From Ooceraea biroi (lineage: Eukaryota > Arthropoda > Insecta > Hymenoptera > Formicidae), in NCBI RefSeq assembly GCF_003672135.1, contig NC_039511.1, forward strand, positions 4,676,464-4,740,463: a stretch of 64,000 nucleotides of DNA, given 5' to 3'. The notes under the pieces are model-generated. The model searched no databases. It worked only from the letters and a program-made list of their open reading frames with translations, and had not been told where the DNA came from. Position numbers and translations under genes: made by a program. Positions 11,546 through 26,644 of this stretch are shown in pieces; position 1 is the first letter of the stretch; the number at the start of each line of letters is the position of its first letter.

Positions 11546-14500
11546 GCTTCGACTGCGTGATTTTTTCGTGGCTGTCTGATCCGGTGTCTCTCTCTCACTC
11601 TCTGTCGCCTTCTAAGAATTTCGTTTCATCTGCATCAAGAAAAAACGATCATTGAGTCGATCTCGAGAGAATCAATTGGTATTCTCGATCTTTTTTTAAC
11701 ATCTCGCGTCAGATGATAATTTTAATCCTAAGAATTTGCCCGATCGCGATTTTCCATTTCCAAAGTTAAGTTAAGATTTGCCAGTTAGTGAAAGAAATTC
11801 TTCTTCGTTCGGACTTGCGTAATGTAATTTCTCTAGGACCGACAAGTGGAAGATGCGCGCGTTGTCCGGAATCCGCTCGGGCGCGAGGAATCGTTCGCGA
11901 TCTCGCAGCCCCCGAGACAGATCGTTAAGGTGATGGAGAGTAGAAGAGACGGCGCAGCAGACGAGCGATGTACCAGTGACAGTAACGTAGATAACAGACA
12001 TATTCGTGCGAGAACTGTGCTTGCGCGACAATGCGCCGTCTTTCTTCTCAAAATGATTGTCATTCTTCAATAATCTTCGCGATACACGTACGGAAAGCAC
12101 GCGCGCAAAACAGCAAAGGCAGCAAATCCGAAAACAATTGGATTAGGAAAGAAAAGCTCTCCTCGACAAGTTCTTCGTGTCGCGTCACAAGCTCCGCGCT
12201 GCCGATCTTCGTTGCAACAAACACAGTTCCACGTTCCTTACTGTTACTATTAGTTATTAGACTGGAGGTACCAACCAGTAGCTGATTAGAGACGAGATTA
12301 AAAGAAAGGGGAGAAAAAGGGCGAAGACAAAACGAGGCAGTGTGATAAGTAACATGACGGAATTATAAGTGGATTATTGCTTAACCGGTGCAAGAATGTT
12401 AAGAGTCAGTCGGTCGGCGTGTGAAAGAGGCTCTTTGTGCTCATGTAAGAGTGTGTACAAGCGATTGCTCATTTGTTACGTTATGCGATTACGGAAAACG
12501 TTAGTGCCAGCTGCAGCATCAAGGGTGGAGGAATTTCTAGTCGTTACAAACTTTGCCATCAGAGTCGATCACATGTGCGCGACGCAACGTTGAAAGATCG
12601 GCGAGATCGATGTAATGATAAATCGACATCAAGTTCGACATAATTAGAAACAGAAATTGGAATTTGTTGATGCGTAAACCTGCTATCTGCTGTGTGTGCT
12701 TGCTGTCCCAGAGTAGACTCAAAATTTAAACCTAACAAATCAAAAAAATAATACCTCACGAATGGTATCCTTGAAAAGCAACAGTATATTTAAAAAAACA
12801 AGCTGAATAATAGGCCATAAATTCGCTCTTTCTTTCCGCTAAATTGTATTTCGAAATTCAAGCTTGTTACATTAAAAAATTATATTTTTATCGCGGAGAA
12901 TATATTTGCTACGAGATTGATTGGAAAGAAAATTTGTCGACCTATAAATTCGCTACGTGTCGTGTTTCGTTCTAGATCGGATTGAAGAAGCGCTGATCGA
13001 ACGATAAAACTGATAGGACCTAACGCCAGCAAGAAAATACAGGAGGGCGCGAGCTCCGTTTCGGATCGATAAAGAAGTAGAGAACTATACGGGAGCCGGA
13101 AGTGACTGCAGAACAGCGCAGCCACGAGCATGCATTTTAGTCGCTTCATTTCAATCCTTGCGAAGCGAAGTTTTCGAGCTTCCAGAATAAACCAGATGAG
13201 CTGCAACATTAATTTTGTCCCAGAGCTTCCTCGAAATGGCCCCAATTCCAATTTTCCAACATGGAAGCATTTTCCGAAATAGTAAGATCTGCCGACAACC
13301 AACCGGAAGAAAATATTATTGTGCACCATTAACAAACCTGTTAAGAATAACTTAATTCTCATATGTATGAGTATGGCGAACTGAGTGAGTTTTTCGCCAG
13401 ATAACACATTGGACGAATATATAGCGGATTTTTTTATTCGGCGATAGGATTGTAGTCGGTCCGTGAAACATCGACAAGTGATCAATGTATCGACATGTCA
13501 GATATTGGATCCATCGACTAGGAATTCCTACAGAAATCTCCTGCCAGGCTTGCCCAATATTCCCGCTCTCGCCCTGTGTTTACTCGCAAATTTAATTTAA
13601 CGTCACTCCCCGCCACGTGACATCGTTGAAATTGTACGTCAACGAGATTTACTACATTTGAAGAACAGAGTGCCACGCGAGACGATCCCTGCACGAGCGA
13701 GCGACGTTAAAACGAAAATTAGTACGCGCATAAACCAATTCGCCAATTGCGGTGAGATACTTTCTATCTCGGCAAGTCTAATGAAAAGACTTCATGGAGA
13801 AAAAGGACCGTGCAAACTTAACGCTTGACAAAGAAGAACACAGCACACAGCGGACCATGAAAGCAAATCGGGACTATGAATAACTGTCTCCAATAAATTT
13901 ATGGAGTTAAAAAGAGCAATGTAATGAAGAAGGAGAAAGAAGAGAAGAACAGGAATGAACGAACGTTGCACCGAGTGGCCGAGCGATGTCTCAAGGGGAG
14001 CAAATTAGAGCAGGTTTATCGAAGATTGATACACCAAGGAGTGCCATTAGGTATGACACACTCCGGAGAGATGCCACAAATTATCCGTCGCAAATTTTCC
14101 TTCGTCCAAATTCGCCTCGTTGCGTTGCATCGCGGGAATGCTAGCGACTCGTTAGGAGCGGCGGCGCGCATCCACCAGCTCCATTAATATGTGAGAGAGC
14201 CAGCCCTGCCTAAAAAGTGACTTAGCAACTCCAATGCATACTAAGCAAACCTGGCGCTATTGGCTGCTAGCTGTGGTAGGTGGACTGGTGTTGTGTGTGT
14301 GCGTGTACCTCGTATGTATCTGTGCAGTCCCTAGCACCCCCTACCCGAATCCAACACACCCTTCGCACCCGTGACTGTCGGCGCCCTCGAGCCCATCTTT
14401 ACGGGCCAGCAACAGCGTATCCAGCCTAGTATACATATTACAACAACGCACGCACACATCTAATCGAATGCACTCGCATGACAGCATACATACACATACA

Positions 14501-15595
14501 CGCGCATATACAGGATAAGGGGGATTATGCACGAAAATTCACTAGTTTGCATATTTTCTTGTATAAAGAAAATGAATTGAGATTTATACATTAATTAATT
14601 TTCTCAAATAAAAAGTTTTGTTTATTCAAAGATATTGCAATTGATTTATGTTCACTTTCATTTCACTTCATGTAATACATGTTGCTATTGAACAAATGTA
14701 AAACTGCAAAACTCTAAAAAGATTACATACAGAAATAATCAAAGAAATTCAGACAAATATATTATATAATGTATTCTTCTCTTTATTATATTATCATTTA
14801 ATGTGATTGCATTAATATTTTCGAAATTGAAACAATATTTTCAATTTGGTTTCACCTATTCAGGCAAGTATAAGATTTCCTGTATATTTTGTATACATTA
14901 TACCATGCTGGAATTCAAGTATACCCCTTCACCAGTATATCCTTTCTTTTTCTCACGTTCTTACTCTCTTTCTCTCTCCCTTTTTCACTCTTTTCTTTTC
15001 CTTTTCTCCCTCTGATAGTGAGTGTAAGTATGCGGAAGCCGAGATGCAAGCAGTGGTCCGAAAATGTTTAAAACAATTATATTAGGAACAGTAAATTGAA
15101 AAAACATGGAACGTTAATTGGAAGAATAGGAATTTTGTTCGTTATTCAATTTCTGTTATTTCTACAATTGTATAAAGAGAGAAACATGTAAAATATATTT
15201 ATATATAAAAATATGTAATATATATATATATATAACTTTGTTATATAAAATATATGTTTTATTTCATTATAATAAAAGTTAATTTCTCGCATAAATTTTA
15301 GATTCTCAATATTCGTCTTCTTTCCAATTTTATTTTCTTGTGTAGACATATTGTATAGATCTATGTTTAACGATATTCATTTTCGATCGTCGCATCTTCG
15401 AACCAAAGTACTTGCACTTATTTTTACAATTGTATTAGTCTAAAGCAAAGTTCATGCATAATGGCTGCAAATGCATATCTAAGGAAGTAAGTGTAATTAA
15501 CTACCAAAAATAGCTAATTAAAAAAGCTGATGAACAATATGCTCTAACAATATGCTACACTGCTATACAGATTATACAAATCGTACGGGTTTTAC

Positions 15596-15771
15596 CTGGT
15601 GCATGGGATCATATCCCATGGAGCCATCATTGTACGGCTGCGAACCGTAATCGCTGCCGTTTATTCCCATGCTGTATCCGGCCATGTCCTGCGGTCCTCC
15701 GGGAGGTGCCGGCGACATCATCGGCGTCGGAGTGCCCTGGCTGGCACCACCCATGCTGTACGGCGATGCTC
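15596..15771 (-). CDS. exd: exd coding exon 7 (residues 329-387), Gly/Pro/Ser/Met-rich tail
   Basis: A TTTTGCAG acceptor is followed by GASPYSMGGASQGTPTPMMS, a short PAPPGG stretch and the repeating GY/DP tail ending YDPMHQ. This matches the C-terminal region of insect Exd. The CAG|GTAAAA at the end is a usable but not strong donor. Without splicing the frame adds VKPVRFV and stops at 15572. Confidence 0.9.
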
Positions 15772-18700
15772 CTGCAAAAGCTGCTGTAGAAACAATCGCA
15801 GTGCATACAAACCTCGAGGGTGTTTTTTAAGTTATTTTTAAGCCACAGCGATAATTTGTCTTTCTGCTCCTCGCGTGCTTATGTTTCCTTTGGAGCTTAA
15901 ACGTATCATACATCAGTGTGTAAAAAGATCAAAATATTGCGAGGATGATGCGATATCGAATGCCACTGAATTAATTTTTTATTTCATACATTATTACTTT
16001 GAAATGCCTTAACAATTTTGATTATCCGTGAAGATTTTGCTTTCATAAAAAATCCGGATTCTTCTGGTAATTTGTTCTACATTTGTTTAAGTGCCTCAGC
16101 TTTTAAAGTCGAGCATTCTACGCTTGTAAAAGCCTTCGCGCCATTTGAGGCAAGCGTTGTTTCATTGGGCGAGGTAGCGGGATCGTTAGAATTCCGTTTC
16201 TTTAATTATGAGAGGACCGCGGGCCGTTTCATCGTGAACATAGTCGAGAAAAGACAAACGCAGAAAGCTGAAAGAAATGCGAGAATCTCCATCCGTACTC
16301 ACGTCCCGTTCACCCTCTGGCTCGCATTCCCCGCTCGTTTCCTTTCCCTCTCTTCTCCCTTCCTCTCTTTCTCGTATAATTGGTGAGTTAAAAATATCTC
16401 ACGCCACCGACCAAAATAAAGTGAGATGCCTCGGTAGTTAAGCAGAGCGCGCGCGTAATTGCGACCAGGGTGGGATTCGCGAATCCGTGGCATGTCAGAA
16501 TGGGACCGGGAATTTTTCTTGCTATTTTCACGAAAACAAGAGAGAAGATCGCGTTACCAGGACTGAAGGCGGGGAACGAGAACAAACAGTGAGAACGTGA
16601 GACGAGTGCGTCTGTCTTGTTGGTGAATATAACGAAGAAATGTCGTGTAGTCTCATCTATATTCTCTCTTGTACATCCCGATACTTTTAAAACCTTTACT
16701 CTTTCAAAAAATGCGAGGAGAACACGGCAGATGTGCTTTATCGACTTTAACTCGATTATTTTCCAATTCTGCAAAATTTATTTTAGCAACTCAACCAAAC
16801 TTTCGAGAGTTATTTTCAAAGATATTTTCCTTGAGCATTCGGCGAGTCAAAGAGCGCAATCAGTATCGCCAGATTTATTTTTTCTCAACGATTCACCGGT
16901 GACCGCAATAATAACGTCATTCTCGCACTGAACAATGAGCAGTAAACTCCAGCCGTTTAATGATTTATAGTAATGAGATTTTCTTCGTGCTTTAAAGTTT
17001 TTGTATTTAAAGAACGCATATAAAAAAGTAACACGAAAAGAAATGGTGAATATCTCGATTAAACTATTTAATAATTCATTACTACAAACATACGTAAGAT
17101 GGAACTTTTTAAAATTTTCTATTTCACTGAGTGTTTTTTGTTGATAAGACGCAACCAAAGGAATAATAAGCTCGAGAGAGCATTGAGAAAAGACGGCAGC
17201 AACGTAAAAGCTTCAAAGATTTTGCAAATCGTCATTTGTATTCCTATCATTTAGTGGCTCCAATATTTCACAACAATTGATATATTATTATTCGGAATTT
17301 GTTGTTTTAGAAATTAATACTTTATGAAGCAATTTCGAATATTTTTTATGTGCTTGCAAAACAATTGATTTAAACGGAATGAACTCATGAAGGAACACCC
17401 GTCGCTTTTAACGAAGCAACTTACCAGCTGCCTTCTTGGCGGCGTACAAATTTGCTTCCTCCTGCGCTTTACCGATGTTTTTCTTATAGCGTATCCTCTT
17501 GTTTCCAAACCAATTGGAAACCTGAAAATAAACAAAAATATATATGTTCATCTCTAGTTTGTCTTTAGTTTTTCAAGAATTTTTACGTACAATCGCACAA
17601 TTAAATATGATTATACTATAATTGTTATTATATGTAGTTTAATAAAAAAAGCAAAAACTTACAAATATATTAAATAAAAGTACATGTATAAATAAAAAAT
17701 AAAGAAAATGTTTAATGGCTCTTTTGCCTATTTGCAAACGAGTTGTTCAAAATGAAAACATTACTAGTTTCATGTAATAGATAGCAAAATTAATTTATAC
17801 GTGCCATCACAAAACGCACGCGTGTAATAAAGACATGTTTTTAATATTTATATCTATGCAAATATCACAAATTATAATTAATTGAGAACTTTCTAATCGA
17901 AATCTGGACGGTCCAGGCATTCTTGATATATTATAATTTACGGTGCTCTCAATTTTAGTTTAGCAATTGGCTCGCGTATAGACTTGGCACTATCTTGTCT
18001 TGATACATGAAAAAATGAACAGTACCTGGCTCACGGTAATTCCACATTTTCGCGCGAGCTCTTCCTTGGCCTCTTCGCTCGGATAGGGATTGCTCAGATG
18101 AGAGTAGAAGTACTCGTTCAAAATTTCGGATGCCTGCTTGCTAAAATTTCTTCTCTTACGTCTGCAATGATAATTAGTCTGTATCAATCACACTGATCGT
18201 ATCGACGGTGTCTTTCAAACTGTAATCAAGAGAATATATAGTGGCTTGAAAATAATATGATTCTCCTAATATTAAATGTATCTGTTCTCGATACGAACCT
18301 GGCATCCAAGAATCGACTCCTCAGAATCATCACGGCCTCGCAGGTGGACTGTTTCAGCTGCATCTGAATGCTGGAGAACTTCTTGTGGATTATTTGGACC
18401 ATCCTTTCGATTTCTTTCGGCGTAATCGGCCTGGTACGGCTCTGTTCCCTCAACAGGTTCATCACGTGGGTGGTAAATTCGTTACAAGCCTGAAACGAAG
18501 ACAAAGCGTTCGATTATTCGTTAGCTGTCTAAACGGACACGTGTCGAGTTTGAAATATCTATGAAGCGCGACATAATTAAAGACTCGAAAGACAAAAGTG
18601 TAATTTCAGTCGTAATTTGCGTATATTTGTCGAAACGATGAAAGAAAGGTGATTTAGACGGGTAAGACATGAAGGAAAGAGTATCGTGACCAGAGAGCGA

Positions 18701-21700
18701 GCGGAAAAGTCGTGCGACGAAGCGAGGGAAGAAGTGAGAGACGAAGAACGCGTACGTATAATGCATTATTCCTGGTGGCTGCTCGGTTTAAGGGAAAAAG
18801 GACTTTACTCGATATCAGTATTCGAGGCGAGCACGTTGCCTCCTAAGAAAGGGAGAGAACCAAAGAGAACAAGAGAGATAACGAAAGAGAGAGAAAGACA
18901 GCGAGACGAAACGGGTGAGCAGAGCAGGGGGAGTGGCTTTTCCTGAGGGAAGGAACCGGGAAAAGGCTGCGGGAGGATGTCGGAATACTAGAGGCGGCGG
19001 TGGAGAAAGGGGATCGAACAGGGTGGCTTGCAATTTCGAAATGGATTCCACTCCGCCGACGACCACCACCCTCCCTCTTTCTCTTCCTCCTTCTTCTACT
19101 ATCCACTATGTGGCTTCTCTTCGTTCTCTTCCATTCCGTTCCTTTCTTCGCACGAGACTCGTGGGGTGGATCAACCCCGTTCTCGTCGGCTGTTGCACGT
19201 GACAGAAAGAGGGAGAGAAAGAAAGAGAGAGAGAGTGAGAAGGGGTGGAGGTGCAAGGAACGAACGGAACGCTGCTGAATTGGATGGAAAAGCCGTAGCG
19301 ACTCGCATTTCGCCGGACTGATTTCCTTTAATTTCTAAAACGCTTTAAGCCTCAGAGCGAATGACACTGGCCGATAATCACCCGACGGCTATTATCATAG
19401 AATATGCAACTGACAATATGAATCCTTGCATTTTCGATCATTCGAGTACGCATTCCGAGACGCATTACTCAGCACTTTTGTGCCACATATTTCTGAGGCA
19501 CTGTGTAACGCTCTTCTGCCATCTCACACCCGCGAAGTGACATTGGTCTAGACACTAAGTAATAAAACAGGATCTACGCTGCCGTCTCCGATACAAATCA
19601 GCCACAGGCACGAATTCGATTATACAACCGTTGAAACTTTCCGTGTTTCCCTGACCGCAGAAACAAGCGCAGAGAGCGCTTGCCGATATATTTAGCAGTG
19701 CACACATTGGAATTTCCATAACGTTGGCAAAGCCGGGCAAGCCCGCCTCTTTATAATCGTGGTACATGTACGCAGCCATATTAATAGAGCGTGTCGCAGT
19801 AAAATTAGAGAGCCGTGAGAAAATGCTCTTTTGCTGGAAGGCGGAATACGGCACCGAGCGTTTCCGTTAAGTCATTGTATACCATATGTGCCGTTTCTCG
19901 TAATAATGACTAAAAACCTGACGACGCTATTTAATGCATTTATTCAAAAAAGCAGAGATATCCGAATAAACATCCAACAAGTATCTAAATTATTCTGAAA
20001 GCACGTTTTACTCTGCCGTAAAGTTAACTCTGCCGCGTTGAAAACATCTTTATTTTTAGTTTTCTTTTTTCTTTCTCTCAAATTATAGACAATAATTCAA
20101 AGAGCACAGGATATTTACATCTGCAATCATACTTAATGCGATTTACGGTGGATCATACTAGTCGAACAGCCGTGGCAGTAAAACAAAATATTTATGCGCG
20201 CATAAAAACCCTCCCCCGCGCAAACGCCGGAAGAGATGCATTCTGCATACTTTTCCTGAGATACAATACAAGATAGCCCGCGGTGCGCGCGCTCGGAATC
20301 AGAGTTGGAAATCGGGTAAAATAAAGGCGGGCATGTACCGACGAAATTCATGGTAGAGACGATGTTTGCTGGCGGTGATCACGCGATCTCGTAAAACCCA
20401 ATGCGGTTCTATTCTCGTGCTTGTCACGCCATGTTGCATAGCCAGGCAGACATTCACTCTAATGCAGCGAGTCGACCGAATTTGAATAGTAAATTTCGCT
20501 TATGACCAAACTTTCCGCCCTGACAACGTCGTCCACTAACTAACCCAATGACTGAACTTTTCAGATGCGACAAAATATTTGTGCCGCGTGTTACCGCAAA
20601 TTCTCCCCGGTAACGTTGTCTTTTTTCTCTCTCAGAGAACGCGCTTCTCCAATACTTAAGTTTCACTGAATGTTAATAAGTTGCGGATGATAATCTTTGA
20701 ATAATAAGAAATTAAAGAACCAGGGAAAAAGATATTAAGGAGGCGGAATTCTTCGACGCAGAGCGGAGAGAGAAGATTTAAAACTCGTTAACGACCCCGT
20801 TTATCGGCGCACCACCCCTCCCCGGCACGCACGAGCTGCATCGCGAGTGCACGCGAGCGTACATGTTTTCGGTGCGCTCAGCATGCATATTGTTGCGGCC
20901 ACAAAGAGCCGTGCGCGCATTACAGGGGCGGATCCAGGGCGTTTCCAGGAGTGCGGACGTCAAATTGTTATTTATGATTTACGCGAATGGCAGCGCGAAC
21001 CGCGAATTACCGTTTCCTAAAAATACGACTACCAATTTTCGCATTAATATCCCTTGCTGGCAGGTGCAGCCTGCAGCGGAACGACAAACGCTACCATCAG
21101 CTTTGTTTCGCGCAAAAGAGACGGCGCTATTTCGGCGGCTACCAGTTTACAAAATGAAATTAAAAATAAAAAACGAAAGGCGCCACATAGCTAAAGTGTT
21201 AAATTAAAATAATTTTGCACAAGAATATCGCGTGCACTTTTAATCCAACCCTGACGAATGCGCCGCGGTGGACCTCCGGGTTGTGCGTGTTTACCGCGGG
21301 GAAACATCAAGCCCGCTGACACACGGTGAAATATGGGGTCGAAACGGGTGTGGCAATTAAAGCACACGGCCCGCACACACATACACACACGCGCGTGATG
21401 TATATCCGTAGGGAGTGGGTGTACGGAAAAACTGCCGGCGAAAACGCGAGCGGCGTTAAAAAGAATTATGCGCGTAGGGCCGATGAGCGGGCCCTATTTA
21501 CGCTAAGAACGGCCGATTACGGTCGACGTCATGCGAGGAAAAAAAAAGACGAAGGAGGAAGTGCAAAGGCTTTTTATCAGGTAGCAACGCGTACGTCAAG
21601 CGGGATGACCGGTAATCTGTCCCGCGATGAAAAGGGACGCGACAGAACGGTCGGAGCGATGAGAACGCGCGATTTTACATCGTGACGAGCACGCCGACAT

Positions 21701-24700
21701 CTCTGAATCGCGACGAATTGCCTGAAATTATACTTGGAGAAACGCGATTCGAAGATTTGTGGGAATTTATGGGAGATTCTTGTCGCCGCTTCTCTCGTCA
21801 GAAATTGTTAGGAATAATACATTCGTCGGGAATTAGGACTCGGGATAGTCAGTCCAGAATGTATTTATTGCCACTCAGGTTTACCTCGATCGATCTTGTT
21901 TCGGTTTAAAACTCGATTGTCTTTCGAGAGCATAATAATTTTAAATAATTTTAAAATTTAGTTATTATAAAATTATTAATTATAATTATCAAAATAACAA
22001 GTAAAAGTACACCTAGCATTTCTTGTTTTGACTTCTGTGTTTGTACTTGGATCGTTAAATTCTATCTAAAATGGTTTCATCGGATTGAGCTATCAGGGCG
22101 AGTCGAATTGCAAGCGGATCGAAGTGGTGATTTAAAAATGAAGCGGCTGGCCGAAAGCAAGAGAGACGGAGAGAGATTCTTAATGAAACGGTTCGTGATA
22201 ACATCGTCGAATTTCCGCAGTGGCATACGCGGTAGCAGCTCGCGCAGTGATTTGCGTCGTTTTGAAAGAACCTGTATCACGCGACATACAGCAGGGGCCA
22301 GCCTGTCCGGCACGCGAGATTTTACTTAGCGCAAGCGGGCCGGTTCATTAGCACGCGAATCGCCGTGCCAGAGACGGCAGCGGTCATTTCTCCCGGGCAC
22401 GCATAACGTTTATTATTCCCTTCTTATCAGTCCGTTTCGAATGATCGCGGAACGCCTGACAGCTGAAGATTGCAAATTAGTCGCGATTAAAAACACCATT
22501 GCTGCAAAAACTGTTACGTTAATAAAAAAAATATGGATGATCAATATGCATGAGGAGAAAATGCGGTGAAAATTGCAATACAGCATGGAGAAGAATCATT
22601 AACGTTTTTATTAAAAATGGTAAAAGTGCAGAAGCTGCTTGAACTCACGGAACGTGCGCTAGCAATCCGAGACTGCATTACTGATGGGAATTCTGCCCGT
22701 CTAACATCCGAGGCGTTGCGAGATCGCCGATTATTGCGTAAGCCTGTGATTAGCGGTTTACCGCACCGATTCGCTTTCGATCGCCGTTCGCGTTACAAGC
22801 CGCGGGAATCGCTCCTCTAAACGCTCATACTATAAACGCACCTTAACGAGGCCGCGAGATCGTCGGTGGACGATAAATTCGCGTTGACGTCGTTGAATTT
22901 CACGAGCGGGGAGATTATCGATGGCGAAATCGAGCTGGCTGATAGCGCGCCGGGATGGCCGAATTTGTCAGCCGCCGGATCTCGACGATAACCGCGGGAC
23001 TACACGTTAAATTTTTCATTTTGCCGAGAGTTTTCCTGGAGTGAGGGTGAGTAACGGCGCTCGTTTATGCGCAGCGAGTTCATTTCGCTGTTCTCCTTTT
23101 CCGTTGTTTTTTCTCCTCCTTTTTGCCTTCTCTCTCTCTCTCTTCTCGCAAAGTCGGACGATGATAAAACGACCGATGTAACTCCGGCGACCCGAATTCA
23201 ATACTCGATACCGCACCGATAATGGCGCGGGTCCCCTTCCCCACGCTTGCGGCGAATAATATTCATAAGCGAGATTTGCATAAAGCGAGCGTGCTCGCTC
23301 TCTCCTCGGAATGAGTAATTTTCCGTGAGGAAGCGGGGAGGGGTCATTTTGCGACGTCGCGCGCGCAAATGTAAAAATATTTGACTGCGGTGGCCGCGCG
23401 CGTTGCGAAAATCAATACGCGGAAGTTTAAACTTAACTCGTTTGGCTGTAATGAACCGATCGGCTGGTATGCGTTTCCCATGTATTTATGAACTGATCGG
23501 GATTAAATTCACAAAGACGAGCAAACGACGACACGCTTGCTATGAGAGAAAGAAGATGAAGCTTCTACTAAAGAAATCGCATAAATTCGAAGTTGCCTAA
23601 TGACACATGTATTTTCTTTTGCACCACGTACCTGCTCGTACTTTTCCAGTTCTTGATGATAAATTTGCCTAATTTGAGCGAGCTTGGCTCTGTAGTCCGA
23701 GTGTTCGATAGCATTGTCCGGTTGCCCAGGAGGTCCCGCGGCTGCTGCTGCGGATGCCGAAGCAGCAGCACCTGCTCCACCGCCCTTTTCTGGTCCAGCG
23801 ACTCCCTCGGCAATCAACATATTGTCCAACCTCATCAGTTGCGGATCCGGCGGCTCCTCTTCTTGCGTGTTTCTCAAAGATAAAACTGAAAACAGAAGAA
23901 AACGACAGGTTGAGATAACATCGAAATTGCATGGGGAAGAAATTTTATAACTCTTTAATCATTTCTGTAAATTTTATGCTATTGAGGAAAATATAGTAAG
24001 AAATTTCTCTTACATTTAATGATTTCCGTGAAAGAATTTTACGCTATTGAAGAAAATATTATCTCTAGGATGCTTCGAAATTTTCTTCGATATGTAATTA
24101 TTCTTTTAAAAATACAGTTTAGAGATAGACTGGTGCCTGATATTTCTCTAGTGTCTCGCATTCGCAATTTTCATACATTGAACTTTTCGAGAATGGATAA
24201 CGCGACTTGAAAGAATCTTAGAGAGAAGGGGAGGAGACTTTGGCGTTTCTCGTGGACATATCCATGTGAAAATCCAGGAGGTTGCTTGCGCGACCATAGC
24301 TTCAGGGTCGCGCGTTTGTCGATCATAAAAGAATCAATTTTGCTTTGGCCGTGTCCCCAAACGTCTCCAGTCCGCTTCCTCTCGTCTTAAGGGCCCGTTG
24401 CACGCAGTGGTTTAGAACGGGTAGTTCACCGTGGTGTAACAGCGGTTTTATTGTACTTTTACGGCGCATGATGGAGCTGGACGACCCATAAAACCGCAGA
24501 GCGAGGGACTCTCTATACCCGCCCTTCGCACACCCCCGCCGTTTTCCCGCTATCCTCACGCGACGCTCCCTGCCACGAAGATGCAGCCCCGTCGTCTTCG
24601 ACAGTTAGCACCCCTTCGCAAACGACAAACGCCGGCATGCATACAGAAGCGAGACGAAGCGGAATAGGGTTCTTAGCTCGAAGAAGCGTCACGAAGATGC

Positions 24701-26507
24701 TCCTCGTCGAAGATTTTTGTATGCAAATCACATGAAAGTGTCTTTGTCCATTATACAGGAAGATTATGCTGAATCGGCGTAAAATCCGTTGAAAAATTAC
24801 AGCGGATGTATCGTGGTCAAAATAAAAATATAGTCCAATACAGATAAGAGATAAAAAAAATAATATAAAAATAAAAAAAGAGAATTTATTTCAAACTCTC
24901 GAAGATAAAATAAACTCAATTTATTTCTTCCGTGTTTGTTACTGCATTGTAGTTACCATTTTATTATAGAGTATATCTGAGAAAACCCATGAAGGTAAAC
25001 TTCGACAAAGTATCATATTTCTCTGGCGCAGTTTTATGAATGAACTCACACGTTTGCAGTTACTCCAGTCGCAACTTGAATTCGCTCGAAACTTTTCTCT
25101 TCCGCCACTTCGCGCTCGCGAAAAAAGTCCCCGGGGATGCGGAGGAAAAGGGGAAACGAACGGGACTTCTCAAGGATCCGCGGAGGCGTGAAACGAATGC
25201 GCGGGGCTAATGCATTTATACGAAGTGCAACAATTACGCCAGTAGGAACGGGGTCTAGAATCCCAGGTCTTGGACTAGACTCTAGGGGGTTGCCCTGGAG
25301 CAGCAGACGGCCGCTCTGAGTAATGGGGTAACGTTTCTCGAAGGAATTTATGAAAAATAATTTCCATTGCCAAAAGAAAAAAAACAGCGAGTCTCAGTTA
25401 TCGATTCTGGTGGATTAAATTAGATTTTGTCGCTTCGGGATTGAACAAATGCTGATTCGTTACTTCATCGGCGGCGTTTTGAACGGAAATGACGTTGAAA
25501 ATTGAATTACGGCGAAGGAATGCACGAGGTCGGGGGTCGAACGAGCCCCGGGAATAAAATCAAATAAGTTTCGAAATCGTAGCACGTCTCGCGGCACTTC
25601 CACGGACGACTTAAGAGGAGGTTAACGACAGTCAACGCGGCCATTAAAACTTCCGTGCAGTGCCCGAGAACTTTTCACGGCACACTGTGGGTAATTAAAA
25701 ATGAAAAACCTTCCGGACGGCGACGCTCGCCGAAGACGGCGGAATAAAACGTTGGTTTACGGCGATGCGGAAGAACTTGCGCTATTGAAAGTTAAAAGGC
25801 TGAGCAATTTCGACCAGCGCGCTCCTTCTAAAATGGCGACGGAAATAAATGTTTATCTTCTCTCTTATCCATGAAGAATCTACGTTATTTCGAAGAAAAT
25901 CGTCAAGTAAATTCACATGGAAAACGAAAACTAATATGTGTAGCGTCTGAATATGTCTGTATCTTAATTATTGTCTGTGTTGCAAAAATTATTCTCGAAA
26001 ACTGAATCATTCTTTCGAGGCAATATATGTTTATACATATTTAATATAAATTTATAAAATATTTGTATAATACATATGTGCACATACGATAACTTTCAAC
26101 ATAAATCCTGCGACAGCGCTCGTCGCAACATGGAATGTTCACCGGTTCTTGTACATCTAGCAGCAAAACATAAAGAGAAAAACGTGTGAATTAAACGTTC
26201 CTTCGAAATTATTTTGGTGCTTGTAGGAAGACGGGTGGAAGGCAGCGGGTTCATGCGGGGGTGGCTGGCTTACGAGCAATAATCTGGCTATTAGGGGGTG
26301 TACGGGGCGGCCCTGCGTGCTGCCACGCTGAAGAGGGGCCGGGGGTGACAGCAGCCTCCTGCGGGGGTCCTTACAAGCGCGTAAACTCAGTTTTACTAGC
26401 AGTTAACATTTTACGACTCAGACGGTCTGCCTGAGCCGTTCGTTCTCGCTCTCGTTGCCTTTCCACTTCCGCCTTCATCTGATGCATTTTCTCGTTTTCT
26501 ATCTCTC

Positions 26508-26542
<35 letters not shown>

Positions 26543-26613
26543 CCACGATTGACACGTACGCGGCGCGCAACTCTGTGTATGGAACACCCAATGTGTGCAT
26601 ATGTGTCCGCGCG

Positions 26614-26644
<31 letters not shown>

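Larger units (their letters stand above)
3904..15595. other. non-coding 3' part of the exd locus (putative last intron or downstream flank)
   Basis: No convincing gene is seen in these 11.7 kb. The stretch holds AAT/GAT-rich repeats (4872-5003), (CT)n tracts (5184-5205, 11506-11543), an (AT)n tract near 6596-6618, and GC-rich, CpG-rich patches at about 8.2-12.3 kb. Two open frames were considered and are discussed as findings: a 201-codon frame at 12880-13485 on the minus strand and a possible alternative exd exon at 8449-8651. Most other open frames here overlap pyrimidine-rich tracts or GC-rich islands. Confidence 0.5.

Noticed and set aside
18843..19321. Frames with long Ser/Leu/Phe or Arg/Glu/Lys runs
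   Set aside because: They are translations of (CT)n/(AG)n-rich sequence in different frames and have no protein character.
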